NCBI RefSeq assembly: GCF_039540065.1
Contig: NZ_CP154278.1
Span: forward strand, 310,001 to 374,000
Origin: Wolbachia endosymbiont of Encarsia formosa
GTDB taxonomy: Bacteria; Pseudomonadota; Alphaproteobacteria; Rickettsiales; Anaplasmataceae
Length of the DNA stretch: 64,000 bases
Direction of reading: 5' to 3'
This document shows, piece after piece, positions 1 through 8,735 of the stretch. The translations under genes and the position numbers were made by a program. Below the pieces are notes generated by a model, which saw only the letters and a list, made by a program, of their open reading frames with translations, did not search any database and was not told the DNA's origin. The first letter of the stretch is position 1; the number at the start of each line of letters is the position of its first letter.

Positions 1-36
1 TCTCTTCAAATATTGAAATAAGTGTTTCTTTTGTGA

Positions 37-291
37 TTAAAAAAACATTGCATCTTGATTGTGTATTTCATTTGCTATAAGCAATAATTTTTCGCTTTCA
101 TCATAGAGATTGTTTTCACTAGCTAATAATTTCTCACTAATTTGTGGATAAAGTTTAGAAAAGTACTTCTCATAGCATTTATCTAGGCATTCTTGGTCTA
201 TCCGTTTTGTTTTGTAGGAATGGCATTTCTCCTTACATTGATTATATCTAAATTCAATCCCTTTCTCTTTGTTTTATGCTTGTTGTTCCAT
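37..291 (-). pseudogene. small twin-CX3C protein, broken by an early stop
   Basis: Reading leftward from an ATG at 291, the frame is MEQQA, then TAA at 274-276, then 78 further open codons to a TAA at 37-39 (84 residues in all counting the stop). The open part has the motif QCKEKC, 11 residues, then CLDKC, i.e. two CX3C pairs, followed by a charged helical tail. No alternative start lies close behind the stop, so the gene is probably dead. Its cysteine pattern matches the small protein at 10288-10572. Function is unknown. The reading frame is seen directly; the relation between the two proteins is inferred from the motif only. Confidence 0.55.
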
Positions 292-309
292 AATATTCTT
301 CAATTTAAA

Positions 310-343
310 TAATGTTCATATTAGCATGCAAATATGAACATTA
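310..343. repeat. perfect 13-bp inverted repeat upstream of the small gene
   Basis: TAATGTTCATATT and its exact reverse complement flank an 8-base spacer AGCATGCA. It sits about 20 bases in front of the ATG of the broken small gene, on that gene's upstream side, so it could be an operator or a leftover of a mobile repeat. No T-run follows that would make it a clear terminator. Confidence 0.6.
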
Positions 344-427
344 TGCTAATATCATTACTTTTTAGGTATGCATAGCAAATTTATGTCTGGAAATAGTTTT
401 TGGTTATTTCCTACACTTTCTTTATAA

Positions 428-700
428 AAACCATAGGCACCTATTGATTTTTATTAGCTAAAGTAAAGGTCAAGTATCTGGAATTCTGGACATAAAATCC
501 TCCTGTATAAAAAGATTTGGTAGCGCACATACTACAGAAATTAAGTATGTGTGTGCACCTACATACACTGAAAAAGATACGCTACGTTTTTTATTGAAAA
601 GTTAATTGAAAATCTGCAGACAAAGATAAATTTTTGAGCTCTTAAAATATCTCTAATTGTAATTATAATTAGATTGAAAGTATGCGGAAGTAATTTTTTT
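428..700 (-). repeat. dispersed ~260-bp repeat, copy A
   Basis: Read on the minus strand this starts AAAAAAATTACTTCCGCATA and ends near a CCTATGG motif. The same element recurs at 27982-28240 and 59479-59735 on the plus strand, recognisable along its whole length. All three carry a purine-rich ribosome-binding-site-like stretch followed by a seven-codon ORF; here the ORF is MSRIPDT at 493-470. The middle of copy A has diverged or been rearranged compared with the other two. Confidence 0.7.
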
Positions 701-727
701 GACAATAGATTTCTTTCATAACCAGGC

Positions 728-781
728 GTCATCCCAGCTGAGATCCAATAAGAAAATCTGATCACACGCTGGAATGACACC
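728..781. repeat. short Wolbachia-type palindromic repeat (decayed)
   Basis: Begins GTCATCCCAG and ends CTGGAATGACACC, the two arms being near complementary. A second 8-bp inverted repeat (TGATGCAC / GTGCATCA, 796-819) follows directly. The same type of element is found at 854-926 and 35804-35936. Confidence 0.6.
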
Positions 782-853
782 GTCCTGCAAGTGCGTGATG
801 CACCAAAAGTTGTGCATCAACAATGGTATCATGTGAGTAGCCTCTCTTTTGTT

Positions 854-926
854 GTCATCCCAGTGCCCAGACACTGGGATCCATTTTTTTCTTCTAGATT
901 CCAGAGTCACGCGCTGGAATGACACC
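854..926. repeat. short Wolbachia-type palindromic repeat
   Basis: GTCATCCCAGTGCCCAGACACTGGGATCC forms a stem by itself, and the right end GCGCTGGAATGACACC is the approximate complement of the left end. Elements of this design are scattered through Wolbachia intergenic DNA. Confidence 0.65.
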
Positions 927-992
927 CATTTAGTTTTCTTACCTGTCTACCTTATCTTGCTACTTTGATGAACAGATACATTTTATCAATAG

Positions 993-1069
993 TGGTGGGA
1001 TTGGTAGGACTCGAACCTACGACCAATTCGTTATGAGCGAACTGCTCTAACCGACTGAGCTACAATCCC
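993..1069 (-). tRNA. tRNA with CAU anticodon (elongator Met or Ile2)
   Basis: On the minus strand a 77-base cloverleaf reads from GGGATTG (1069) to CAATCCCACCA (993), with the acceptor stem fully paired, a TTCGAGT T-loop and anticodon loop CTCATAA, so the anticodon is CAU. The CCA end is encoded. Position 1 pairs with 72, which argues against initiator tRNA. Whether it decodes Met or, after lysidine modification, Ile AUA cannot be decided with certainty by eye. Confidence 0.93.
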
Positions 1070-1108
1070 TTTTATCAACACCTATAATACACGCAAAAGG
1101 AAATTTGT

Positions 1109-1435
1109 CTACTCGCTTATTTCACTATCAACCCAACTTTGCAAATCACTTATCGAGCCAATTTTGCGTGCAACTTCCTTACCATCTTGAAATATGATTA
1201 AAGTAGGTATAGATTGAATTCCATACTTACTTGGCACCTCAGTTTCTCCATCTATGTCGAACTTGCAGATCTTGATCTTGCCTTTTCTATCCTCAGCCAA
1301 TTGCTCGATACGTGGCATCAGACTTTTGCATGGCCCACACCATTCTGCCCAAAAATCTACCAGCACAAATCCTTTGTGGTTAGCAACTTCAGATTCGAAA
1401 TTTTGATCATTTACCGCTTTAATATCATCACTCAT
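1109..1435 (-). CDS. trxA: thioredoxin
   Basis: A 108-residue cytoplasmic disulfide reductase of usual thioredoxin length. The redox motif WCGPCK lies at residues 32-37, preceded by the typical VDFWAEW strand, and the cis-proline motif SIPT follows near residue 76. It donates electrons to ribonucleotide reductase and other targets. It stands alone between the tRNA and rnd genes, all on the same strand, and starts at the ATG at 1435. Confidence 0.96.
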   Translation of the reverse strand: MSDDIKAVNDQNFESEVANHKGFVLVDFWAEWCGPCKSLMPRIEQLAEDRKGKIKICKFDIDGETEVPSKYGIQSIPTLIIFQDGKEVARKIGSISDLQSWVDSEISE

Positions 1436-1502
1436 AAAATACCTAAATTTTTATAAAATATAGCGTACCAATTAGTAGCTAATCAACTAAATTCTTGCAA
1501 AC

Positions 1503-2138
1503 TCAAAGTGTTTTGCATAAAACCTGATGGTTAAAAATATCTACATTTCCCCAACCCATTGAATCTAGCTCAATACGAGTGGAAAGAAATTCAAAGCACT
1601 TTTCGGCTAATTCTTTTCTATTTTCACGTTCCAGCATTAAATCTAGCTTTTCCTTTATTCTATGGAGATATAAAACATCATATGCAGCATAACTTTTTTG
1701 CTTGTCTGTTAAATTTTCATTTCCCCAATCAGAAGATTGCTGTTGCTTGTTTAGTTTTATATCAAGTAGTTCTAAGCACAACTCTTTTAAGCTATGACTA
1801 TCTGTATAAGTGCGAACTAAACGTGAGGCTATTTTCGTGCAATAGCAAGGCAGTGCCCAGATTTTTAAATAATAATGTATTATACTTACATCAAACCGCG
1901 CAAAGTGAAATATTTTGATTATATTTTTATCCTCTAATATTTTTCTCAAATTTGGAGCTGTATAATCGTTTTTAAATTGAATCAAATGAGCGTTGCCATC
2001 ATCAAAAGAGAGCTGCACAAGGCATAATCTATCTCTACCATGAAGTAGCCCCATTGCCTCTGTATCAACAGCTATAGATTTTATATCATTCGGTATTGCA
2101 CTGGCTGGCAGGTCGTCTTTATATATAAATATTCTCAT
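1503..2138 (-). CDS. rnd: ribonuclease D-like 3'-5' exonuclease
   Basis: A DEDDy exonuclease of about 211 residues involved in RNA 3'-end trimming. Motifs are visible in order: VDTEAMGL (Exo I, Asp and Glu), FHFARFDVSII (Exo II Asp) and YAAYDVLYLHRI (Exo III, Tyr and Asp). The HRDC domains of enterobacterial RNase D are absent, as in other short alphaproteobacterial forms. The frame can be extended 12 codons upstream to 2174, but the ATG at 2138 (MRIFIYKDDLP) gives the start expected for the family. Confidence 0.88.
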   Translation of the reverse strand: MRIFIYKDDLPASAIPNDIKSIAVDTEAMGLLHGRDRLCLVQLSFDDGNAHLIQFKNDYTAPNLRKILEDKNIIKIFHFARFDVSIIHYYLKIWALPCYCTKIASRLVRTYTDSHSLKELCLELLDIKLNKQQQSSDWGNENLTDKQKSYAAYDVLYLHRIKEKLDLMLERENRKELAEKCFEFLSTRIELDSMGWGNVDIFNHQVLCKTL

Positions 2139-2297
2139 AAATTTAATATGTTTTATGATACATACAATAATCAAAAATGAGTTTTAAGTATACGAAAAGA
2201 TCATAGAAAATTGGCTCTCATGATTTTCATGTATGTAGGGTTTACAAATTGTAATATGTACCTATAATTAGAAGTAGAATCTAAGCAGAATTTAACT

Positions 2298-2370
2298 GCG
2301 GGAGTAGCTCAGTTGGTAGAGCGCAACCTTGCCAAGGTTGAGGTCGAGGGTTCGAACCCCTTCTCCCGCT
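2298..2370 (+). tRNA. tRNA-Gly (GCC)
   Basis: 73 bases from GCGGGAG to CTCCCGC plus discriminator T. The acceptor stem is fully paired, the anticodon loop is TTGCCAA (GCC) and the T-loop is GTTCGAACC. CCA is not encoded. Confidence 0.96.
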
Positions 2371-2470
2371 CTTCTTTTAACATAAAAAAAATTGCTCACT
2401 TATTCAACTAGTTCAGCTATGCTTAAAGTAGCTAAAAGCTTTTTAGAAAATTATTATTTAGGAGGATTAT

Positions 2471-2929
2471 ATGGACGACGATACTAAAGAAATGTTATTT
2501 GTCTTAGGTATAGCTACATCAATAGGAGCACTTACAGGATTAGCGCTCAGTTTTACAACTCTATCACCATTGGTAATGGGTGGAATTGTTGCTTCTGTTC
2601 TGCCAGCCTTATTTACATGCATGATGATTTATAATAAAAATTTTTCCAAAAAAAGTTTTTTTACTGGTGATTGTTTATGTGCTGCAAGCTTTGCAACTGG
2701 AGTTGGTCTTGCTGCAGCTACAATGGCTATTTTTCCTGGTGCAACGCTTGGAATGGGATCGGCAGCTTTAGCAGGTGCATTGATAGCACCCATAGCAGTA
2801 ATTGCAGGGTTCTTTGTAACATTTGGTGTTATTGAATCAATAGCTGAAAAAGTGAATGATTATATTATATCACCTATAGTTGAGCATTTTTCTTCAAAAG
2901 AGGAAGAGCGCGCTCTACCTGAAAAATAA
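2471..2929 (+). CDS. small hypothetical membrane protein
   Basis: 152 residues with a strong ribosome-binding site (AGGAGG) before the ATG. Most of the protein is hydrophobic and rich in Gly and Ala: segments near residues 8-30, 35-55, 68-90 and 95-125 could cross the membrane. The tail is charged (SSKEEERALPEK). I recognise no family. It lies between tRNA-Gly and era on the same strand. Its composition resembles the membrane-anchor parts of other unknown proteins in this window. Confidence 0.75.
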   Translation: MDDDTKEMLFVLGIATSIGALTGLALSFTTLSPLVMGGIVASVLPALFTCMMIYNKNFSKKSFFTGDCLCAASFATGVGLAAATMAIFPGATLGMGSAALAGALIAPIAVIAGFFVTFGVIESIAEKVNDYIISPIVEHFSSKEEERALPEK

Positions 2930-2970
2930 TCAATTGACGTTAACGTTTAGTTTTCTTTATAATTTCCTTT

Positions 2971-3855
2971 GTGAAAGAAGAAAAATGCTTATTTGTAACG
3001 ATAGCTGGTTTGCCAAATGCTGGAAAGTCAACGCTAATTAACAGCATCGTAGGCAAGAAAATTGCAATTGTCACCCCTAAAGTGCAGACAACAAGGACGC
3101 AGGTAAGGGGTGTTGCAGTGTGCAACAATGCGCAAATTGTCTTTACTGACTCTCCAGGAGTGTTTTCAGCAGAAACAAATCTTGAAAAAGCTTTAGTCAA
3201 ATCTGCATGGGGAGCAGTTAAGGATAGTGACATTACTTTGTTGCTTGTTGATGTAAACAATTACCTAAAAAATATAGAAAGAATAAAAACGATATTTGCA
3301 CGACTGGAGCGCACAAAAGGCAGATGCATTTTGGTTATCAATAAAACTGATTTAGTAAAGAAATCAGAGCTCAAGATGGCACATGAGCACCTAAATTTGC
3401 TTTATAAGTTTGAAAAAATTTTTACGATATCGGCACTGAAGAATGATGGACTTTCTAATTTGATGAATTACTTATCTGAAATTGCACCGATAAGCCCTTG
3501 GTTCTATGAAGAAGATCAAGTAACCGATTCCTCAGCTGATTTTTTATCAGCAGAAATTACAAGAGAGAAGTTATTCTTGAACCTACGTGAAGAATTGCCA
3601 TACTCTACAGCTGTTATAACTGAACAATTTGAGGAAAAAAAAGATAAGAGTTTAGTCATAAAACAGATCATATTTGTATTGAAAGATAATCATAAGAAAA
3701 TAGTGCTAGGAAAAGACGGCAGTAGCATAAAAAAAATTAATATCGAGGCGCGTACAGAATTGGAAAAGTTATTTGAGTGTAAAGTTCATCTCTTTTTGTT
3801 CGTAAAAGTGCGACCTTGGACTGATCGCCCTGAGGAATATATAAGCAATGCTTAA
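2971..3855 (+). CDS. era: GTPase Era
   Basis: A 294-residue ribosome-assembly GTPase that binds the 3' end of 16S rRNA. The G-domain motifs are present: GLPNAGKST (P-loop, residues 13-21), DSPG (G3), NKTD (G4). The C-terminal KH domain is seen around VLGKDGSSIKKI. The gene starts with GTG at 2971 and overlaps the next gene by eight bases, which suggests translational coupling with the exonuclease. Confidence 0.96.
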   Translation: MKEEKCLFVTIAGLPNAGKSTLINSIVGKKIAIVTPKVQTTRTQVRGVAVCNNAQIVFTDSPGVFSAETNLEKALVKSAWGAVKDSDITLLLVDVNNYLKNIERIKTIFARLERTKGRCILVINKTDLVKKSELKMAHEHLNLLYKFEKIFTISALKNDGLSNLMNYLSEIAPISPWFYEEDQVTDSSADFLSAEITREKLFLNLREELPYSTAVITEQFEEKKDKSLVIKQIIFVLKDNHKKIVLGKDGSSIKKINIEARTELEKLFECKVHLFLFVKVRPWTDRPEEYISNA

Positions 3856-4666
3856 TTCTTTGTTAGTATTTGATATTGAAACTATACCAGATGTAAATTC
3901 CTGCAAGAATTTACTAAATATTAGTGATGATGGTAGTGTAAAAGAGAAAAGAGATGCGTTAACAAAGTATCATCTTGAAATAACAAATGGGCAAAACTCT
4001 TTCCTGCGTCAGCCTTTCCACCTTGTTGTAGTTATTAGTTTTTTACTTTGTAGTATAACACGCCAGAGCGGTTATGAAATGTTCACACTACAAGAAATAA
4101 GATCTGGAGGAACAGTAAACTCCAATGAAAAAGAGCTAATAAAGGGATTTTTTAACTACATATCAGAGAAAAAGCCAAGACTAGTTTCGTTCAATGGACG
4201 TACTTTTGATATACCAGTGCTGAAATATCGCGCTATGATTCATGGCATCCAAGCAGAATATTTTCATAAAGCTGGCGATAAGTGGAACAGTTACAATCAG
4301 AGATACAGTAGTGATTGGCATTGTGATTTACTTGAATCTCTCTCTGATTTTGGAGCTTCTGCAAGAGTGAAAATGAATGAGGTGTGTGCAGCATTTAATC
4401 TTCCTGGTAAGATTGGAGTCGATGGTTCACAAGTTATGGGCTTATACGATAGTGGTAAAATACAAGAAATTCGCGATTATTGCGAAACAGATGTAATTAA
4501 TACTTATTTGATTTACTTGAGATTCATGCATCATCAAGGAAGAATTACTACAGAAAGCTATAATAAGAGCATAGAAGAATTGCTTTTAGAGTGTGAAAAA
4601 AAAGAACACCTAAAAAAATTTAAAGAAGAGTGTTGCGGTAAGGATTTTTATATTGAACTTAAATGA
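3848..4666 (+). CDS. PolB-like DEDDy 3'-5' exonuclease
   Basis: 272 residues. FDIETIPD at residues 8-15 is an Exo I motif, SFNGRTFDIPVL supplies the Exo II Asp and YCETDVINTYLIY the Exo III Tyr and Asp. This fits the family of predicted exonucleases related to the proofreading domain of family-B DNA polymerases, without a polymerase domain. The precise substrate is unknown. It overlaps the end of era, and a strong hairpin (4672-4705) follows. Confidence 0.85.
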   Translation: MLNSLLVFDIETIPDVNSCKNLLNISDDGSVKEKRDALTKYHLEITNGQNSFLRQPFHLVVVISFLLCSITRQSGYEMFTLQEIRSGGTVNSNEKELIKGFFNYISEKKPRLVSFNGRTFDIPVLKYRAMIHGIQAEYFHKAGDKWNSYNQRYSSDWHCDLLESLSDFGASARVKMNEVCAAFNLPGKIGVDGSQVMGLYDSGKIQEIRDYCETDVINTYLIYLRFMHHQGRITTESYNKSIEELLLECEKKEHLKKFKEECCGKDFYIELK

Positions 4667-4671
4667 ATAGA

Positions 4672-4705
4672 TATTAAGGAGCAATCTAATAATTGCTCCT
4701 TAATA
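4672..4705. terminator. 14-bp perfect hairpin after the era operon
   Basis: TATTAAGGAGCAAT, loop CTAATA, and the exact complement follow the stop at 4666 by five bases. It lies between converging genes and could end transcription from either side. The T-run is weak. Confidence 0.65.
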
Positions 4706-4823
4706 GTAGTTACAAACTCCTTACAGTAGACAAAGAATTCTCATATGCTACCTGCTTAACTTTTGCTTGTTCAACATGAAAAGAATCTTCACACTTTTTA
4801 TCTTGGTATTCCTTTTTTACTTT

Positions 4824-5909
4824 CTAGAAAAAATTTTGTCCACCAAGAATATAATTACCTAAATTAGCAGCATAATATTGAGCATTACCTAAAACTGCAC
4901 AGTTAATTCGACTTAATATTCTCGAAGGGTAATAAAAGAGAGAAACGTTATTGTTCGATCGGAAATCCTTTTCATCCATTATTTGAATGGCTTCATGATA
5001 ACCATCTATTTGATGAACAAAATATCCTTCAGGTACTGATATTCTCAATTGTGCACCTACATGAGCATAACCACAAATACCAGGTGATACCGCTGGTACT
5101 GGGTCTTGTCTATGTTGAGTTACTCTAATGGTTTTTTCTTGAAGAACATCATTATAAAATTCACTAGCAGTAAGATCGAAAACTCGTCGATCACCAAAAG
5201 TTGCAACATGAACATCTTCAGCTCCTTCTGTTTTATTGAGGCATAAAGCAGCTATCTTAGCAATAGCTCCTCCCATACTGTGACCTGTGAGATTAATTTT
5301 AAAATCCTTGATTTCTGATCCCTGTTTTTCAGCATGAGATTTCAAAATGCCATACAGATTAGGCCATGAATCCATAAATGAATTATAGAAACCACAATGA
5401 ATTCTTCCACCTTCAGGTAAAAATTCCGAAGTAGCAAAAAGTACATTTATATCAGTAATTCCATCATTAACACTCTGGCTCAGACGAGTACCATGGTAAG
5501 CTATTGTTATTTCTTTACCTTTTATAAAAACGTGACCAGCATCTTTTTCAAAGCTATTACCAAATGGAATAATTTCATAACCTTCGCTGATGAGTTCAGC
5601 TCTAGTTTTATACATTTTTTCAGTATATGGAACAATTTCAAAATCTTCTTCAGTTTCAAATTCAGTTTTGTACGCTCTTTGAGCTAGGTTGTTACATCTT
5701 TTTTTACTTAATTTACCATCATCATCGCCATAGCTTATCTTGCAGAAATTACCCATTTCTAATAATTTCTCTCTATCAAATCCTGCAATTTTTACAATAC
5801 TTTCATCTATTTTATATTCAGAAGGTAAAGAACATGGCTCATTTGGATCAGCACGATTTATAAATTCATAATCTTCAATGATCTCAAATTCATCGTCATA
5901 TTCTTTCAT
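4824..5909 (-). CDS. class 3-type lipase, interrupted at both ends by TAG
   Basis: The open part has 361 residues with the nucleophile elbow GHSMGG near residue 209, a preceding IAYHGTR segment (oxyanion side), and downstream Asp (DPVPAVSP) and His candidates, as in fungal-type (class 3) lipases that hydrolyse acylglycerols. The N-terminus is acidic. The same frame stays open upstream to an ATG at 6023 apart from one TAG at 5964-5966, and stays open for 37 codons past the TAG at 4824-4826 to a TAA at 4710-4712. The ancestral gene was therefore probably about 437 codons long. The ATG at 5909 has no good ribosome-binding site, so expression is doubtful. It could be a host-lipid-acting effector; this is inference. 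Confidence 0.75.
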   Translation of the reverse strand: MKEYDDEFEIIEDYEFINRADPNEPCSLPSEYKIDESIVKIAGFDREKLLEMGNFCKISYGDDDGKLSKKRCNNLAQRAYKTEFETEEDFEIVPYTEKMYKTRAELISEGYEIIPFGNSFEKDAGHVFIKGKEITIAYHGTRLSQSVNDGITDINVLFATSEFLPEGGRIHCGFYNSFMDSWPNLYGILKSHAEKQGSEIKDFKINLTGHSMGGAIAKIAALCLNKTEGAEDVHVATFGDRRVFDLTASEFYNDVLQEKTIRVTQHRQDPVPAVSPGICGYAHVGAQLRISVPEGYFVHQIDGYHEAIQIMDEKDFRSNNNVSLFYYPSRILSRINCAVLGNAQYYAANLGNYILGGQNFF

Positions 5910-6023
5910 CTCGTATTTGCCATCATCTACTGAAATAGAGTCTTGCTGTTCAGTATTACCTTGCTATGAGCCTGTAGCACCACCTGTAGTGCTAAACCAA
6001 TTTCGTAAAAAACTAAAATCCAT

Positions 6024-6351
6024 AAATACCTTAATTATTAAAAATAAAATAATAATTCACTAATTTTAATATAAACTAATATTATTGTCAATAGTTATAT
6101 TAATATTTCAATCTTTATGTACTTTCACTTGAGTAAATTTTACTTCCATAGAATAAGTATAGAGTTATAATACACTAACAAGCAAACCTCTGTACTAAAT
6201 TTTGGTTAATATACACGTTGAGCGTATTAAGAAAGTTGCTTTTAAAGTATTGCATTTTACTTTTATTTTCGCTATAAGGTTGCTTTAAGTTGGATTTTCA
6301 ACACCTTTATACTATTTATGTTATGATTTTAAAATTTTTTGGGGGCACTTC
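6024..6351. other. intergenic region upstream of the porin gene
   Basis: About 330 bases between the divergent lipase and porin genes. Very AT-rich. I see no gene. It must hold the promoter of the porin; a TATACT (6308-6313) is a possible -10 element, but no well-spaced -35 is evident. The ribosome-binding site is GGGGG before the ATG at 6352. Confidence 0.4.
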
Positions 6352-8391
6352 ATGAAAAAATCTATTTATACTAGAACTGCTCTAGCTTCTCTATTGACTT
6401 TATGTTCTTTCAGTGGCTTTGCTGCTGACTTTTCTGACGAGAGTATGAAGGAAGTAAAAAAGCAAGAGAGTAACGAGTCAATCAAAACTTCTGGAAAGAT
6501 GGAAGTGATGAAGACGTCAAATAAGAAACTAAAAGAAAAAATGGACAGGATATGTAATGCTGATCCAAGAAAAAAAGCCGAGGAGCTTAAGAAAAAAGAA
6601 GAACTAAGATTAGCAGCTGAGCAGAAGAAAAAAGAGGAGTTAAAATTAGCAGCTGAACAAAAGAAGAAAAAAGAAGAGTTAAAATTAGTAGCAAAACAAA
6701 AGAAAAAAGATGAAATTAGGCTAGCAAAAGAGAAAAAAGCAAAGCTTATAGAGGATTCAAAGGCGAAAGCTCTAAGCACTAAAAATTCTAATGTAGAAAA
6801 ATCAAAAATTAAGGGTTCTAAAACTAAGAATGCTAAAATTGAAGCTAAAGATATAAAAAAGGATGTAAAAGTTGTTAACAGCAATACAGAGGAAAAAGGT
6901 AAGGCAAGTCCTGTTGTTTCAGTTGGTGGGGTTGATATTATCAATACCAATCAAGGGGATGGTTTAAGAATAACTTTCGGTGGCGTTGTTGATTCTCAAG
7001 GTTATGGTAACCATGGGCTAAGTGGCTATAACCATTATAATGTTATGCCAGGTAAATCTACAGATTATTTTAACAATACTCCAGATAGTATAAAAGGAGC
7101 AAATCCAATATTTCCTAAAGGGATAGGGAATATTGGTGATTACAGTGAAAACATGGGCATGATTTCAGATGTAATATTGCACTTAAGAGCTGAAAATAAA
7201 AATGAGGATATTGGTCTTCGTTATGGTGCCGATGTACAATTCCATGTTCCAGTTACTGAAGGTAAAGGAGCTTCACAAGGCGTGAATGCTGCAATAGGTA
7301 GAAGTGCACATGTGTTTTTGAATTCAAAATATGGTGATCTGAAACTTGGCTATCAGTTTGGTCCTGAGTCTCTGATGAGACTTGATGCAACAAGAATTGC
7401 AACTGTTGATGGAGCTGCAGATAGTGAATGGTTCAGAAAAGTAAACTTAGAAGGAAGTGCTGCAAACTTTCCATTTTACGTAACACCACGTCTTTACACT
7501 GAAAGCTTCTCGAGCGAGAGCGAAAAACTCTCCTTCCGTATGGCAGGAAAATACAACAAAGACGTTATGACCACGTTGCCGTTTAGAGCTGCTTACTACT
7601 CACCAAATTATATGGGTGCAAGATTTGGTCTTAGCTACTCACCTCGCTATGATAGTGGTTTATCCGTTGTAAAAGAAATAGATTCAGTTCTTTCTAAAAA
7701 TGCTCAAAAGCAAGATGAGGTAAAGCATAAGGAAACGTTAAGACATGTTGGACCAGATTACGAGCATATAATAAGTGCTGGTGCGTCATATGAATATGAC
7801 TTTAGTAAACATAATATAAAAGTTAAAACTTCCGTACTTGGTGAGTTTGGCTTGGCAAAAGAGCCAAGTAAAGATAAGCATCTTTATAATGAGTTCATAG
7901 AATACAATAATCTGGCAGGCATTAATTTGGGTGCAAGCGCTGATTATAAGATTGATGAAGATCAAGGTGTAAAATTTGCTGCCTCTTTTGCATATTTGGG
8001 TAAGTCTGGTCAACCTAAGAGTATCAAGGAACTCGACCTTGCTTCAAAAGAGTATAAAGAGACTACTGATATTGCTAGAAAAAATGGCTTAAAGCAATTT
8101 AATGATAACAATACCATGTACTGGACTGCAGGTGCTGGTTATCAATATGATAATATCTACACAAGCTTGACATACTTTGGCAGTACAATGAATGATAAAG
8201 ATATGCTTCATGATATTGCACTTGGTGTTCAGTATGATCTATCTTCTTGCAATAAGAGCAAATTTGTTCCTTATGCAGCCTTACATTATTTTATGACTGA
8301 TGAAAAAAGTGCGCTGAAAGATCAAAAAGATGCTGAGGTACCTTCTAATACAGGAATTCTTCTACTCACTGGTGTGAAGTTTTCTTTCTAG
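6352..8391 (+). CDS. porin-like outer-membrane protein with Lys-rich N-terminal segment
   Basis: 679 residues. A signal peptide covers residues 1 to about 25 (basic start, LLTLCSFSGFAA). Residues 60-195 are a highly charged helical region with repeated units of the type KKKEELKLAAEQ, like the periplasmic stalk of TolA. From residue 200 on the protein has alternating amphipathic strands (GVDIINTNQGDGLRITFGG..., GLRYGADVQFHVP, YGDLKLGYQFG) and ends with Phe (GVKFSF), typical of outer-membrane beta-barrels. It is likely a general diffusion porin with an added periplasmic linker. It is monocistronic, followed by a clear terminator. Confidence 0.82.
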   Translation: MKKSIYTRTALASLLTLCSFSGFAADFSDESMKEVKKQESNESIKTSGKMEVMKTSNKKLKEKMDRICNADPRKKAEELKKKEELRLAAEQKKKEELKLAAEQKKKKEELKLVAKQKKKDEIRLAKEKKAKLIEDSKAKALSTKNSNVEKSKIKGSKTKNAKIEAKDIKKDVKVVNSNTEEKGKASPVVSVGGVDIINTNQGDGLRITFGGVVDSQGYGNHGLSGYNHYNVMPGKSTDYFNNTPDSIKGANPIFPKGIGNIGDYSENMGMISDVILHLRAENKNEDIGLRYGADVQFHVPVTEGKGASQGVNAAIGRSAHVFLNSKYGDLKLGYQFGPESLMRLDATRIATVDGAADSEWFRKVNLEGSAANFPFYVTPRLYTESFSSESEKLSFRMAGKYNKDVMTTLPFRAAYYSPNYMGARFGLSYSPRYDSGLSVVKEIDSVLSKNAQKQDEVKHKETLRHVGPDYEHIISAGASYEYDFSKHNIKVKTSVLGEFGLAKEPSKDKHLYNEFIEYNNLAGINLGASADYKIDEDQGVKFAASFAYLGKSGQPKSIKELDLASKEYKETTDIARKNGLKQFNDNNTMYWTAGAGYQYDNIYTSLTYFGSTMNDKDMLHDIALGVQYDLSSCNKSKFVPYAALHYFMTDEKSALKDQKDAEVPSNTGILLLTGVKFSF

Positions 8392-8403
8392 TTATTTAAC
8401 AAT

Positions 8404-8435
8404 ACACACCACAGCTTGAATGTGGTGTGTGTTTT
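8404..8435 (+). terminator. rho-independent terminator of the porin gene
   Basis: ACACACCACA, loop GCTTGAA, TGTGGTGTGT, followed by GTTTT, starting 12 bases after the porin stop. The 10-bp stem is perfect. Confidence 0.85.
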
Positions 8436-8510
8436 CACTATGCACTTTCAAAATGTTGAAAAAATTTCCAATATATGATATAATAGCTAAAACTAGGAAG
8501 TAATACTCTA

Positions 8511-8735
8511 ATGAGTATAACAGTAAATCTTGATGGGGAATTTGAGAAGATAGTGCAGTCTCATTCCGTATTGCAAAATCGTTCTGTACCGCAACAAATC
8601 GAGCATTGGGCTAAGATTGGTCAGATTGTTGAAGATAACCCTGAGCTAAGCTATAATATTATCAAAGAAATCCTTTCAGGCATTGAGGATATCAAGTCAG
8701 GTAATGTTGAGAAGTATAAGTCCACAAAATTTTGA
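8511..8735 (+). CDS. ParD-like antitoxin
   Basis: 74 residues, beginning MSITVNLDGEFEKIVQ and containing NRSVPQQIEHWAKIGQIVEDNPEL, the pattern of the short ParD-like antitoxins with a ribbon-helix-helix type N-terminus. It would bind and neutralise a RelE/ParE toxin and repress its own promoter. The stop codon overlaps the start of the toxin remnant (8732), the usual coupling in such operons. Since the toxin is broken, the antitoxin is now an orphan. Confidence 0.75.
   Translation: MSITVNLDGEFEKIVQSHSVLQNRSVPQQIEHWAKIGQIVEDNPELSYNIIKEILSGIEDIKSGNVEKYKSTKF

Noticed and set aside
559..925. Two small minus-strand frames of 73 and 69 residues starting MSFQRV
   Set aside because: They are translations across the palindromic repeats (728-781 and 854-926) and the dispersed repeat, not genes.
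6366..6950. 194-residue minus-strand frame
   Set aside because: Antisense of the Lys-rich stalk of the porin; a run of Phe and Ser produced by AAA/GAA-rich codons.
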